DNA of 28,118 nucleotides, from the NCBI GenBank assembly GCA_964559535.1, contig CAZLIC010000057.1, positions 1 to 28,118 on the forward strand, in the 5' to 3' direction. The number at the start of each line of letters is the position of its first letter. Positions within the stretch are counted from its first letter, which is position 1. The notes beneath the pieces were generated by a model. That model was not told the DNA's origin, searched no databases, and saw only the letters and a program-made list of their open reading frames with translations. Source of the DNA: CAZLIC01 sp964559535. Its GTDB lineage: Bacteria; Pseudomonadota; Alphaproteobacteria; Rhodobacterales; Rhodobacteraceae. Positions 1 through 7,719 of this stretch are shown here, piece by piece. The position numbers and the translations under genes were made by a program.

Positions 1-59
1 CCATCCGCGAAGGCGGCCGCACCGTCGGCGCCGGCGTCGTCTCGAAGATCATCGCGTGA
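1..59 (+). CDS. tuf: Elongation factor Tu, C-terminal end (partial)
   Basis: Only the last 18 codons and the TGA stop (57-59) lie in the window; the reading frame begins at base 3. The peptide IREGGRTVGAGVVSKIIA is the nearly invariant end of bacterial EF-Tu domain III, which delivers aminoacyl-tRNA to the ribosome. A hairpin terminator follows at 95-122, so tuf is the last gene of its transcript. Identification is by recognition of the conserved tail; the rest of the gene is outside the window. Confidence 0.93.
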   Translation, partial: IREGGRTVGAGVVSKIIA

Positions 60-94
60 CGAGCGGCGGGGCATGCCCGGTTGTTCGTACGATC

Positions 95-122
95 AGGGCC
101 GTCCTTCGGGGCGGCCCTTCTT
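95..122 (+). terminator. Intrinsic terminator after tuf
   Basis: A 10-bp stem (agggccgtcc / gggcggccct, one G-T pair) closes a ttcg tetraloop at 105-108 and runs into a short T-rich tail (ttctt). It lies 35 bases past the tuf stop and fits a rho-independent terminator. Confidence 0.8.
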
Positions 123-191
123 GCATTGCGCAAGGTCCGCTTGACGCGCGGGCGATTCCACCTAACCATTTGACCACGGGGGGAACCGAAC

Positions 192-506
192 ATGTGCGAA
201 ATCTTTGCCGGGCAGGATCCCGGCCGATACGAATCCGTGACACGCCGCTTGCGGCTGAACGGGCAATCCACGTCGATCCGGTTGGAGCGCTCGTTCTGGC
301 GGATCATTGACGACATCGCAGCCAAGCAGGGCATGACGACGCCCGCTTTCCTGTCGACGCTGCATGCCGAGGTGCTGGAACAGCACGGCGAGGTGACGAA
401 CTTCACGTCGCTTCTGCGCTGCGCCTGCACGATCTCGCTGGGCGAGTACGAACAGATCGGGCAGCCGCTCCGCCCGTCACGGCGCAACCAGATCGCGGCA
501 GCGTGA
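192..506 (+). CDS. Ribbon-helix-helix domain protein
   Basis: This 104-residue protein carries a ribbon-helix-helix fold of the type found in small alphaproteobacterial proteins (RHH_4-like). Residues 26-31 (STSIRL) would form the beta ribbon, residues 32-45 the first helix (ERSFWRIIDDIAAK) and residues 49-63 the second helix. The C-terminal part (about 70-90) continues as in the full-length family, so the gene looks intact. Such proteins are putative DNA-binding regulators, but no target can be read from the sequence. It stands alone between the tuf terminator and the VOC gene. The ATG follows 'ggggggaacc', a reasonable ribosome-binding site. Confidence 0.78.
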   Translation: MCEIFAGQDPGRYESVTRRLRLNGQSTSIRLERSFWRIIDDIAAKQGMTTPAFLSTLHAEVLEQHGEVTNFTSLLRCACTISLGEYEQIGQPLRPSRRNQIAAA

Positions 507-522
507 CCGGAATAATGCGACT

Positions 523-540
523 GTAGTAGGCATCTACTAC
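523..540. promoter_or_regulatory. Perfect palindrome upstream of the VOC/dehydrogenase genes
   Basis: Seven-base arms (gtagtag / ctactac) flank a 4-base spacer (gcat), 58 bases before the VOC start codon. No T-tract follows, so it looks more like an operator for a dimeric regulator than a terminator for the upstream gene. The regulator cannot be named from the sequence. Confidence 0.5.
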
Positions 541-598
541 CCGCGCCGTCGCCGACTGGCCTAGCCTTCCCCCATGGTCGATCAGACGAGGGGGAACG

Positions 599-994
599 AT
601 GGCCAAGGCAGTGCATTCGATGGTCCGCGTGCTGGACGCGGCGCGGTCGGTGGCGTTCTACGACACGGCCTTCGGGCTGCGGGTCGCGGACCGCATCGAC
701 TTTGACACCTTCACGCTGATCTACCTGTCGAACGCCGAAAGCGGGTTCGAACTGGAACTGACTGTCAACAAGGGTCGCACCGAACCCTACAACCTGGGCG
801 ACGGCTACGGCCACTTCGCGGTGACGGTGGCCGACGCCGAGGCGGAACACGCGCGTCTGACCGCGGCCGGGCTGGCCCCGCGCAAGCTGGTGGATTTCCA
901 GAACAACGGGGTGCGGGTGGCAAAGTTCTTCTTCATCGCCGACCCCGACGGCTACCAGATCGAAGTGATCGAACGCGGCGGGCGGTTCCAGTAG
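599..994 (+). CDS. Glyoxalase I-like VOC family protein (lactoylglutathione lyase)
   Basis: The 131-residue protein has the single-chain glyoxalase I layout of two beta-alpha-beta-beta-beta modules. His6, Glu53 (in FELELTVNKG), His72 (in GYGHFAV) and Glu123 (in GYQIEVIE) sit where bacterial glyoxalase I binds its Ni/Zn ion, so an active lyase converting the methylglyoxal-glutathione hemithioacetal to S-lactoylglutathione is plausible. Length matches the family. The start is fixed by 'gaggggga' just upstream. It precedes the Tat dehydrogenase genes by 82 bases on the same strand and may share their transcript; the link to an aldehyde-producing dehydrogenase is inference. Other VOC activities cannot be excluded. 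Confidence 0.82.
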   Translation: MAKAVHSMVRVLDAARSVAFYDTAFGLRVADRIDFDTFTLIYLSNAESGFELELTVNKGRTEPYNLGDGYGHFAVTVADAEAEHARLTAAGLAPRKLVDFQNNGVRVAKFFFIADPDGYQIEVIERGGRFQ

Positions 995-1076
995 CCGCGC
1001 GCCGTCTGCCGCCGCGCGGGGAGGCGCAGCGGCAGGCAAGGAAGGCACCTGAAACAAGGCACCTAGGGAGGATACC

Positions 1077-1598
1077 ATGACGAAACACGACCTGCGCGGC
1101 CTGACCCGCCGGGCGCTTCTGTCGCGGGCCGCCGCGGCAGGCGCGCTGGCGGTGACGGGGGCCGGCTTCATTGCCGCGCCCGACGCGGCCTGGGCGATGG
1201 AAGTGACGGCGATCACGCCGGAACAGATGGCCACACTGCTGCAGATGGCACGCGACATCTATCCGCATGACCATGTGGCCGACCAGTTCTACGCCGTGGC
1301 CGTGAAAGGCTATGACGCCGAAGACAAGAAAGAGATGGTCGCGGCGGGCATCGCCGAGCTGGATGCCGCGGCACAGGCACAGGGCCATGCGTCCTATCTG
1401 GCGGCCGGGTGGGAAGAGGACCGCGTCAAGGTCCTGATGGCGGTGGAAAAGACGCCGTTCTTCCAGACCGTGCGGTCGGGCCTGGTGACCGGCCTCTACA
1501 ACCAGAAAGAGGTCTGGCCGCTGTTCGGCTATCAGGGCGAGAGCTTCTCGCAGGGTGGCTACATCGAGCGTGGCTTCAACGACATCGACTGGCTGTAA
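1077..1598 (+). CDS. Tat-exported gluconate 2-dehydrogenase subunit 3-like protein
   Basis: A 173-residue small subunit of a membrane or periplasmic flavin dehydrogenase. A twin-arginine signal occupies residues 8-40 (TRRALLSR, then an Ala-rich hydrophobic stretch ending AAPDAAWA). The mature part resembles the gluconate 2-dehydrogenase subunit 3 family (ITPEQMATLLQMARDIYPHD, VWPLFGYQGES near the C-terminus). In related FAD glucose and gluconate dehydrogenases this subunit carries the Tat signal for export of the folded catalytic subunit. That fits here, because the next gene has no signal of its own. 'agggagg' precedes the ATG. The GMC gene starts 15 bases downstream. Confidence 0.88.
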   Translation: MTKHDLRGLTRRALLSRAAAAGALAVTGAGFIAAPDAAWAMEVTAITPEQMATLLQMARDIYPHDHVADQFYAVAVKGYDAEDKKEMVAAGIAELDAAAQAQGHASYLAAGWEEDRVKVLMAVEKTPFFQTVRSGLVTGLYNQKEVWPLFGYQGESFSQGGYIERGFNDIDWL

Positions 1599-1613
1599 GG
1601 GAGGGTCGCGGAC

Positions 1614-3182
1614 ATGGTTGCGAAGTTTGATCTGAACGACGACTCGGTCGTTGTTGTCATCGGTTCGGGCGCGGGCGGCGGGGTGCTGTCGAACGAACTG
1701 GCGCAGAAGGGCGTGAAGGTCGTCACGCTGGAGGCCGGCGGGCGCTATCTGCCCCAGGATTATGTGAACGACGAATGGGACAGCTTCGTGCAGCTGGCCT
1801 GGCTGGACGCGCGCACCACCAGCGGCAGCTGGCGCGTGGCCAAGGATTTCAGCGGTCTGCCCGCCTGGATTGTAAAGGCCGTGGGCGGCACCACCACGCA
1901 CTGGGCCGGCGCATCGCTGCGGTTCCAGGACCATGAGTGGAAGGCGCTGACCAACTACGGCAAGGTCGAGGGGGCAACGCTGCTGGACTGGCCCATCGAC
2001 GGGGCCGAGATGGCGCCGTGGTACGACAAGGCCGAGGACAAGCTGGGCGTCACCCGCACCGGAAACCGCCCCGGCCTGCCCGGCAACAACAACTACCTGG
2101 TGTTCGAAAAGGGCGCCAAGGCGCTGGGCTACAAGGAAGTCCACACCGGGCGCATGGCCATCAGTTCGTCCCAGGATGGTGACCGCACGATGTGCCAGCA
2201 GACCGGGTTCTGCTTCCAGGGCTGCAAGTGGGGCGCCAAGTGGTCGGCCGCCTACACCGACATCGAACAGGGCGAGGCCACCGGCAACATGGAAGTGCGC
2301 GAGCGCAGCCATGTGGCGCGCATCCTGCATGACGACGCTGGCCGCGTGACCGGGGTCGAGTACTTCGACAAGGACGGCAACCTGCAGATGCAGAAGGCCC
2401 GCATCGTGTGCGTGGCGGGCAATTCGTTCGAAAGCCCGCGCCTGCTCTTGAACTCGGCCTCGTCGATGTTCCCCGACGGGTTGGCGAACTCGTCCGGGCA
2501 GGTGGGCCGCAACTACATGCGTCACATGACCGGGTCGGTCTATGCGGTGTTCGACAAGCCGGTGCGCATGTGGCGCGGCACCACCATGGCGGGCATCGTG
2601 CAGGACGAATCTCGGCATGACCCCAGCCGCGGGTTTGTCGGAGGGTACGAACTGGAAACGCTGGCGCTGGGACTGCCGTTCATGGCGGCCTTCCTGAACC
2701 CCGGCGGCTGGGGCCGTTCGTTCACATCCGCGCTGGACAGCTATGAAAACATGGCGGGCATGTGGATCGTGGGCGAGGACATGCCGCAGTCCGGGAACGG
2801 CGTGACCCTGTCCGAAACGAAGGACCAGTTCGGGCTGCCGGTGGCGAACGTGCACTTCGACGACCATCCGAACGATGTCGCCATGCGCAACCATGCCTAC
2901 AAGCAGGGGATCGCGATCTACGAGGCGGTGGGCGCGACGCGGGCCTTCCCGACCCCGCCCTATCCCAGCACGCACAACCTGGGCACCAACCGGATGTCGG
3001 AAAAGCCCGAGGATGGCGTGGTGAACAAGTGGGGCCAGACGCACGACATCAAGAACCTGTTCGTGTCGGATGGCAGCCAGTTCACCACCGGGGCGGCTGA
3101 AAACCCCACGCTGACCATCGTGGCCCTGGCCATCCGTCAGGCCGACCACATCGCCCGCGAGATGTCGGCCGGCAGCATCTGA
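1614..3182 (+). CDS. GMC family FAD dehydrogenase, large subunit
   Basis: A 522-residue glucose-methanol-choline oxidoreductase. The FAD-binding loop GSGAGGG is at residues 17-23 and the ribityl/flavin segment GGTTTHWAG follows near residue 95. The C-terminal active site shows His454 (THNLGTNRM) and Asn497 (AAENPTLT), the usual His/Asn catalytic pair. Cys194, Cys200 and Cys204 form C-x5-C-x3-C, like the Fe-S cluster motif of the FAD glucose/fructose dehydrogenase large subunits. There is no signal peptide, so export probably depends on the Tat-bearing small subunit upstream. The usual multiheme cytochrome c subunit is absent; a terminator follows instead. Substrate (sugar, sugar acid or alcohol) cannot be told. 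Confidence 0.9.
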   Translation: MVAKFDLNDDSVVVVIGSGAGGGVLSNELAQKGVKVVTLEAGGRYLPQDYVNDEWDSFVQLAWLDARTTSGSWRVAKDFSGLPAWIVKAVGGTTTHWAGASLRFQDHEWKALTNYGKVEGATLLDWPIDGAEMAPWYDKAEDKLGVTRTGNRPGLPGNNNYLVFEKGAKALGYKEVHTGRMAISSSQDGDRTMCQQTGFCFQGCKWGAKWSAAYTDIEQGEATGNMEVRERSHVARILHDDAGRVTGVEYFDKDGNLQMQKARIVCVAGNSFESPRLLLNSASSMFPDGLANSSGQVGRNYMRHMTGSVYAVFDKPVRMWRGTTMAGIVQDESRHDPSRGFVGGYELETLALGLPFMAAFLNPGGWGRSFTSALDSYENMAGMWIVGEDMPQSGNGVTLSETKDQFGLPVANVHFDDHPNDVAMRNHAYKQGIAIYEAVGATRAFPTPPYPSTHNLGTNRMSEKPEDGVVNKWGQTHDIKNLFVSDGSQFTTGAAENPTLTIVALAIRQADHIAREMSAGSI

Positions 3183-3206
3183 GGGGCCAACACCCTGCTG
3201 ACCGAC

Positions 3207-3240
3207 GGCCCGCCGCGCGCCCCCCGTGCGGCGGGCCCCT
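3207..3240 (+). terminator. Hairpin terminator after the GMC dehydrogenase
   Basis: A perfect 10-bp GC stem (ggcccgccgc at 3207-3216, gcggcgggcc at 3228-3237) with an 11-base loop, 25 bases past the stop. The T-tail is weak. It separates the plus-strand operon from the convergent UspA gene and may serve both strands. Confidence 0.65.
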
Positions 3241-3291
3241 TGCATTCCGGACCATGGCCGTCCGCACATCGCGGGCGGCCCCTCCTGCCTG

Positions 3292-4128
3292 TCAGTGCGA
3301 CAGCAGCACCGGCATCCGCAGGTCAGCCAGCACACCCTTCGTTGCGCCGCCCAGGATGAAATCGCGCAGTCGGGAATGCCCGAATCCCCCCATGACAAGC
3401 AACTGCGCCCCCCGGGCAAGCGCGGCCCCCTGAAGTGCTGCGGCGACCGTGCGACCCTCAAGCGTCAGGTCAACGGCAAAGGCTTCGTACCCGCGCCGCC
3501 GCAGCGAAACGGCCAGCGTCTGCGAAATGCCTGAACGGCCAAGCTCTTTCTCGTCGTTCACGGTCAGAACGGAAACCCGGCCCCCGTCCGGGAGAAGACG
3601 CAGCGCATCGCCCAACGCGCGCGCCGCCGCGCGGCTTTCGTCCCAGGCGACCGCAATGTGCGAAACGGTCTCGCGCCGCGCGTCTTCGGGGACAAGCATC
3701 ACCGGAACGCCTGCCCCGAAGACCAGGGCCTGTGCCATCTCGCGGGCCGCCAGGCTTTTGGGCGACCACGGCACGAAAGCCAGGTCGAAATAGCGGGCCT
3801 CGGTGACGGCAGCATCCGGCACGGCGCCCATTCCTTCGGTCTGGCTGTTCACCGCCACGGCGGCGCCGGGCAAGGCCGCCCCTTCCACCAGTCCCTTCAG
3901 GCGGGTGCAGTCGGCCAGGCTGCGCTCTTCCGCCGCACGCGCCATGCCCTCGATGTTGATGATGTACCCGCCCAGCGGCGAAGCCACAGGCGGAACGTCG
4001 ACGGCAAAGGTGGCAACATGCAGCGCGAACCCGAGAGAACCGGCAACGCTGACTGTGGCAAGGATCGCCGCGTCGGATACGGGTTCGGGGTAGGTGTCGA
4101 TCGGCAGATAGGCGATGCGGTCCGGCAT
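3292..4128 (-). CDS. Universal stress protein (UspA family)
   Basis: A 278-residue UspA-family protein. The C-terminal half is a typical Usp domain ending with the nucleotide-binding loop (VMGGFGHSRLRDFILGGAT, the G-x2-G-x9-G-S/T type) and a closing beta strand (MPVLLSH). The N-terminal half (MPDRIAYLPIDTYPEP...) is a diverged second Usp-like domain. The chosen ATG follows 'aaaggacagg'; an in-frame ATG 21 codons upstream lacks a comparable site. A TTGA-N6-TCAA box 93 bases upstream suggests induction under low oxygen by an FNR/FnrL-type regulator, a common control for Usp genes in this group. It is divergent from recO. Confidence 0.86.
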   Translation of the reverse strand: MPDRIAYLPIDTYPEPVSDAAILATVSVAGSLGFALHVATFAVDVPPVASPLGGYIINIEGMARAAEERSLADCTRLKGLVEGAALPGAAVAVNSQTEGMGAVPDAAVTEARYFDLAFVPWSPKSLAAREMAQALVFGAGVPVMLVPEDARRETVSHIAVAWDESRAAARALGDALRLLPDGGRVSVLTVNDEKELGRSGISQTLAVSLRRRGYEAFAVDLTLEGRTVAAALQGAALARGAQLLVMGGFGHSRLRDFILGGATKGVLADLRMPVLLSH

Positions 4129-4198
4129 GGTCCTGTCCTTTCGGAAGTCAGCGGAATGGTCGGAAGGTTCGTGACACGGCAAGAACACCATCGACAGG

Positions 4199-4228
4199 TG
4201 ACGTGGGCACGTCGTTGACCCACGTCAA
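4199..4228 (-). promoter_or_regulatory. FNR/FnrL-type box inside a larger palindrome, upstream of uspA
   Basis: TTGACCCACGTCAA at 4215-4228 matches the TTGA-N6-TCAA consensus exactly and is a perfect 5-bp-arm palindrome. Its right half also belongs to a 9-bp inverted repeat (tgacgtggg 4199-4207, cccacgtca 4219-4227). Activation at -41.5 would put transcription start near 4180, about 50 bases before the UspA ATG. The matching -10 (gatggt) is poor, as is usual for activator-dependent promoters. Confidence 0.65.
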
Positions 4229-4377
4229 GCCGCCACCGCGCATTCTGACGGAACGCTGAACAGGATCGTCTGCCGGGCTTCGGCGGCCTGCTTTGTGTCC
4301 CCGCAATCAGCCGTCCGAAGCCCTGCACGCTCTGGCGCGGGCTGGACGGTGCCTGCGCCGCGACCGATACTCGGGCC

Positions 4378-5094
4378 ATGGAATGGCGCGATGAAGGCGT
4401 GGTGCTGGTGGCCCGGCCCTTTGGCGAGACGTCGGCGGTGGCCGAGGTCTTTACCGCGGCACATGGTCGGCACGCGGGTGTGGTCAGAGGAGGCTCGGGC
4501 CGCCGGATGGCGCCTGTCTTGCAGCCCGGCACGCAGGTCACCGCGGCGTGGCGCGCGCGGCTGGATGACCACCTGGGCGCCTTCACGCTGGAACCCCTGC
4601 GCCCGCGGGTGGCGCTTCTGTCCGATGCGGGGCGGCTGGCGGCGCTGGGGTCCGTCTGCGCCCTGCTGTGCGCCGTCCTGCCGGAACGCGCGCCGCATCC
4701 GGCCCTGTGGCCGGCGACCGTGGCCCTGCTGGACCTTCTGGACGCCGATGACCCGGGCTGGCAATTGGCCTATCTGCGCTGGGAACTGGGCCTGCTTGAC
4801 GATCTGGGCTTCGGGTTGAACCTGTCGGCCTGCGCGGTGACAGGCGCGACCGAAGACCTGGCCTATGTCAGCCCGCGCACCGGCCGCGCCGTGACGCGGG
4901 GGGCGGCAGGCGACTGGGCGCCGCGCCTTCTGCCGCTGCCCGCAGCCCTGGTCGGTCCGGTCGCGGCCACCACTGCCGACATTGCAGACGGGCTGGTGCT
5001 GACCGCGCATTTCCTGCTGCGCGCCCTGCCCCACGGCAACCATGAACCCCGCCTTCCCGAAGCCCGCGTGCGGCTGGCGCTGCGCATGAAATAG
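4378..5094 (+). CDS. recO: DNA repair protein RecO
   Basis: A 238-residue RecO, a recombination mediator that acts with RecR to load RecA onto SSB-coated DNA. The N-terminal OB-fold begins MEWRDEGVVLVARPFGETS and includes HGRHAGVVRGG and the PGTQVTAAWRARL strand. The helical C-terminal domain contains LRWELGLLDDLGFGLNLSACAVTG (the conserved 'E-lgLLddlGfgldl-C' region). A full four-Cys zinc site is not present, as in many Gram-negative RecO proteins. It commonly follows era in this group, but here it stands alone after a 249-base divergent region shared with uspA. Identification is by recalled family pattern. Confidence 0.9.
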   Translation: MEWRDEGVVLVARPFGETSAVAEVFTAAHGRHAGVVRGGSGRRMAPVLQPGTQVTAAWRARLDDHLGAFTLEPLRPRVALLSDAGRLAALGSVCALLCAVLPERAPHPALWPATVALLDLLDADDPGWQLAYLRWELGLLDDLGFGLNLSACAVTGATEDLAYVSPRTGRAVTRGAAGDWAPRLLPLPAALVGPVAATTADIADGLVLTAHFLLRALPHGNHEPRLPEARVRLALRMK

Positions 5095-5173
5095 TCCGAT
5101 CCGCGACGCCACATGTCGCGCCCCGGCCAGCCCGGACCTGCCCTGTGCCGCAAGATCTAGGCCAGAGGACCCC

Positions 5174-6478
5174 ATGGCACTGCGCTACATCCCCCTGTCC
5201 CTGCGCCACACGGGAACGCCGAAGATCGCGCATTTCGCCCTGCTGGCGGGGCTTGAGGCCGCGGTGCGCGGCACGCTGATCTCGGCCATGCCGCTGACCG
5301 TCTATGCCGCCACAGGTTCGGCCGAATCCACCAGCAGCATCTACTTTGCGGCGGGCATCGCCGGGCTGGTCTGGGGCATCTGCGTGCCCGGGCTGACGCG
5401 CATCATCCCGCGCCGCTGGATGTACACGCTGGGCTGCCTGTTCTATCTTGTGGGCCTGGCGCTGGCCGCCACCGGCACGGTGTGGGGCGTGGCGGCCGCA
5501 CTTCTGGTGAACGCCTGCGCCAGCGTCACCATCTTTGTCTGCCTGAACGCCTACGTGCTCGACTATGTCTCGCGCGAAGATCTGGGCCGGTCGCAGTCGG
5601 TGCAGATGCTGTTTGCCGCGGCGCCCTGGGCCATCGGCCCGATGCTGGGCGTCTGGCTGCGCGACATCGGGCCGGTGCTGCCTTTCGCGCTGTCGGGGGT
5701 CTTCGCGCTGATGCTGCTGGCCACTTTCTGGACGCTGCGGCTTGGCAACGGCAAGCAGATTGCCCGGGCCCGCGGCCCGGCACCGAACCCGCTGGCCTAT
5801 CTTGGCCGCTTTTTCCGGCAGGGGCGGCTGGTGGCGGGCTGGCTGTTTGCCGTGATCCGGTCCTGCGGCTGGTGGGTCTATGTGGTGTACCTGCCCATCT
5901 ACTGCGTGGAATCTGGCCTGGGCGACAAAGTGGGCGGCATCGCCTTGTCGCTGTCCAACGCGCTGCTGTTCATCACTCCGTGGATCGCCGCGCACGCACG
6001 GGTCATGACGGTGCGCCGCGCGGTGCGCGCGTCCTTCGGGGCCTGCGCCCTGCTGTTCGCCGCCTCGGCCCTGCTGGCGCCCGTTCCGTGGCTCGCCGTG
6101 CTGGCCATGGCGGCGGCTTCGTTCTTCCTGGTGACGCTGGATGTGGTGGGCGGACTGCCGTTTCTGATGGCGGTCAAGCCTTCGGAACGCACCGAGATGG
6201 CGGCCGTCTATTCCAGCTTCCGCGACGTTTCGGGCATCCTCACGCCGGGGGCCGCCTGGCTGGTGCTGCTGGTGGCGCCGGTGCCGGGCGTCTTTGCGGC
6301 CTGCGCGGCAGGCATGGCCGCGGCCTGGGTCATTGCCGCGCGGCTGCACCCGCGGCTGGGCACCGACCGCCCCTCGCACGGCCTGCCGCTGCCCGCAGCA
6401 CCGCTCAGGCCCGGATCACATATTCCTTCAGCGTCGATTCGATCACCCGCCACACACCGCGGAACCCCGGCCGGATGA
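5174..6478 (+). CDS. MFS transporter
   Basis: A 434-residue membrane protein with about 12 hydrophobic segments and a short cytoplasmic N-terminus, typical of the major facilitator superfamily. The loop after the second helix is basic (LTRIIPRRWMYTLG), and a central cytoplasmic stretch (about residues 190-220, GNGKQIARARGPAPNP) splits the two six-helix halves. Substrate cannot be inferred. The final 25 or so residues (from about GSHIPSAS) are Ser/Pro/Arg-rich, hydrophilic and unlike the rest. They are encoded opposite the end of the cupin gene (6405-6478), so this tail is probably an unconserved read-through extension. Confidence 0.85.
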   Translation: MALRYIPLSLRHTGTPKIAHFALLAGLEAAVRGTLISAMPLTVYAATGSAESTSSIYFAAGIAGLVWGICVPGLTRIIPRRWMYTLGCLFYLVGLALAATGTVWGVAAALLVNACASVTIFVCLNAYVLDYVSREDLGRSQSVQMLFAAAPWAIGPMLGVWLRDIGPVLPFALSGVFALMLLATFWTLRLGNGKQIARARGPAPNPLAYLGRFFRQGRLVAGWLFAVIRSCGWWVYVVYLPIYCVESGLGDKVGGIALSLSNALLFITPWIAAHARVMTVRRAVRASFGACALLFAASALLAPVPWLAVLAMAAASFFLVTLDVVGGLPFLMAVKPSERTEMAAVYSSFRDVSGILTPGAAWLVLLVAPVPGVFAACAAGMAAAWVIAARLHPRLGTDRPSHGLPLPAAPLRPGSHIPSASIRSPATHRGTPAG

Positions 6479-6776
6479 TCCAGGCGTCGCCCGCGCGCAG
6501 GGTGATTTCAGTTCCGTCCTCGCCTGACAGCACCGAATAGCCGGCCAGGATGTGTACGTATTCCCACTCGGAATAGGCCACCCGCCAGGCACCCGGCGTC
6601 GATTGCCAGACCCCGCACCAGATGCCGTCCCGGTCCTCGACGTTCCACGTGCGGTGAACCGGGTCGCCGTCCACCACCTTCTCCGGGTCCGGCTTCGTGA
6701 CCTCGGCCGCGATGCCCTCGCGCGCCACGCGCTGCAACAAATCCACTTGCACCCCCCAGTGCGAACACATTCCCAT
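6405..6776 (-). CDS. Cupin domain protein (cupin_3/DUF861-like)
   Basis: A small single-domain cupin of about 123 residues. The C-terminal half shows the cupin_3 pattern: WQSTPGAWRVAYSEWEYVHILAG, then a Gly turn, then LRAGDAWIIRPGFRGVWRVIE and a final KEYVI strand, giving the two beta-barrel motifs. Proteins of this type are often annotated EutQ-like or ureidoglycine aminohydrolase-like, but the metal ligands are incomplete (one His in HILAG), so no reaction can be assigned. The start is uncertain: ATG 6776, ATG 6770, or a GTG slightly downstream after 'ctgggggg'. The gene is divergent from panB and overlaps the MFS gene tail to tail by 74 bases. Confidence 0.75.
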   Translation of the reverse strand: MGMCSHWGVQVDLLQRVAREGIAAEVTKPDPEKVVDGDPVHRTWNVEDRDGIWCGVWQSTPGAWRVAYSEWEYVHILAGYSVLSGEDGTEITLRAGDAWIIRPGFRGVWRVIESTLKEYVIRA

Positions 6777-6882
6777 AGGGGGTGGGCTGTCCGCGCCGGT
6801 CAAGGCCCGCGGCAAGGCAGGTTGTGCGGGCATCCCGGGCGCGGTATGGCGGCAACACATCGCACGCCTGCGCGAGGGAGAG

Positions 6883-7719
6883 ATGAGCGCCACCGCCCCC
6901 GTCCGCCCCGTCCTGCCGCCCGACATCCGCGCCCGCAAGGGCACCGCGCCGCTTGTCGTGCTGACGGCCTACACCACGCCTGTGGCCCGGCTGGTCGATG
7001 CGCATTGCGACATCGCGCTGGTGGGTGATTCGGTCGGCATGGTGCTGCACGGCCTGCCCTCGACCCTTGGCGTGACGATGGAAATGATGGTGCTGCATGG
7101 CCGCGCCGTGGTGCGCGGCACGGCAAAGGCCATGCCGGTGATCGACATGCCCTTCGGCAGCTACGAGGAATCCCCCGAACAGGCCTACCGCAACGCGGCC
7201 CGGCTGATGTCCGAGACCGGGGCCCCGGCGGTCAAGCTGGAAGGCGGCCGCACCATGGCGCCCACCATTGCCTTCCTGACCGCGCGTGGCGTGCCGGTGA
7301 TGGCGCATGTGGGCCTGACGCCGCAGGCGGTGAACACGCTTGGCGGCTACAAGGTGGTGGGCCGCGGCGCCGAGGCCGAGGCGGTGATGGCCGATGCGCT
7401 GGCCGTCGAAGCAGCGGGCGCCTTTTCCGTGGTGCTGGAGAAGGTGCCGGTGGGCCTTGCCGGGCGGATCACGCAGCGGTTGACGATCCCCACCATCGGC
7501 ATCGGCGCGGGCCCGCAGTGCGACGGGCAGGTGCTGGTGGTGGATGACATGCTGGGCATGTTCACGGCCTTCCGGCCCAAATTCGTGAAACGCTACGCCG
7601 AACTTGCCGATGCCGCTGATGCGGCGATTGCCGCCTTTGCCGCCGAGGTTCGCGCCGGCAGCTTTCCCGGCCCCGAGCACGGCTTTGCCGACCAGGCACC
7701 CAAAGGGTCGGCACCGTGA
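6883..7719 (+). CDS. panB: 3-methyl-2-oxobutanoate hydroxymethyltransferase
   Basis: PanB makes ketopantoate from 2-oxoisovalerate using methylenetetrahydrofolate, the first committed step of pantothenate and CoA synthesis. The 278-residue protein has the TIM-barrel signatures: VVLTAYTTPVARLVD, the metal and substrate loop VGDSVGMVLHG, DMPFGSYEES, KLEGG, HVGLTPQ and IGIGAGPQCDGQVLV. The start is set by 'gagggagag' directly before ATG 6883; the frame is open further upstream but that extension lacks homology and runs under the divergent cupin start region. It overlaps panC by the GTGA stop/start, so the two are translationally coupled. Confidence 0.96.
   Translation: MSATAPVRPVLPPDIRARKGTAPLVVLTAYTTPVARLVDAHCDIALVGDSVGMVLHGLPSTLGVTMEMMVLHGRAVVRGTAKAMPVIDMPFGSYEESPEQAYRNAARLMSETGAPAVKLEGGRTMAPTIAFLTARGVPVMAHVGLTPQAVNTLGGYKVVGRGAEAEAVMADALAVEAAGAFSVVLEKVPVGLAGRITQRLTIPTIGIGAGPQCDGQVLVVDDMLGMFTAFRPKFVKRYAELADAADAAIAAFAAEVRAGSFPGPEHGFADQAPKGSAP

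Noticed and set aside
933..3461. Very long open frame on the minus strand opposite the dehydrogenase genes
   Set aside because: It is antisense to two well-supported genes, has Arg/His/Gly-rich low-complexity composition typical of high-GC shadow frames, and shows no domain.
6697..6882. 62-codon upstream extension of panB
   Set aside because: It overlaps the divergent cupin start and has no PanB homology; ATG 6883 has a good ribosome-binding site and gives the normal PanB length.
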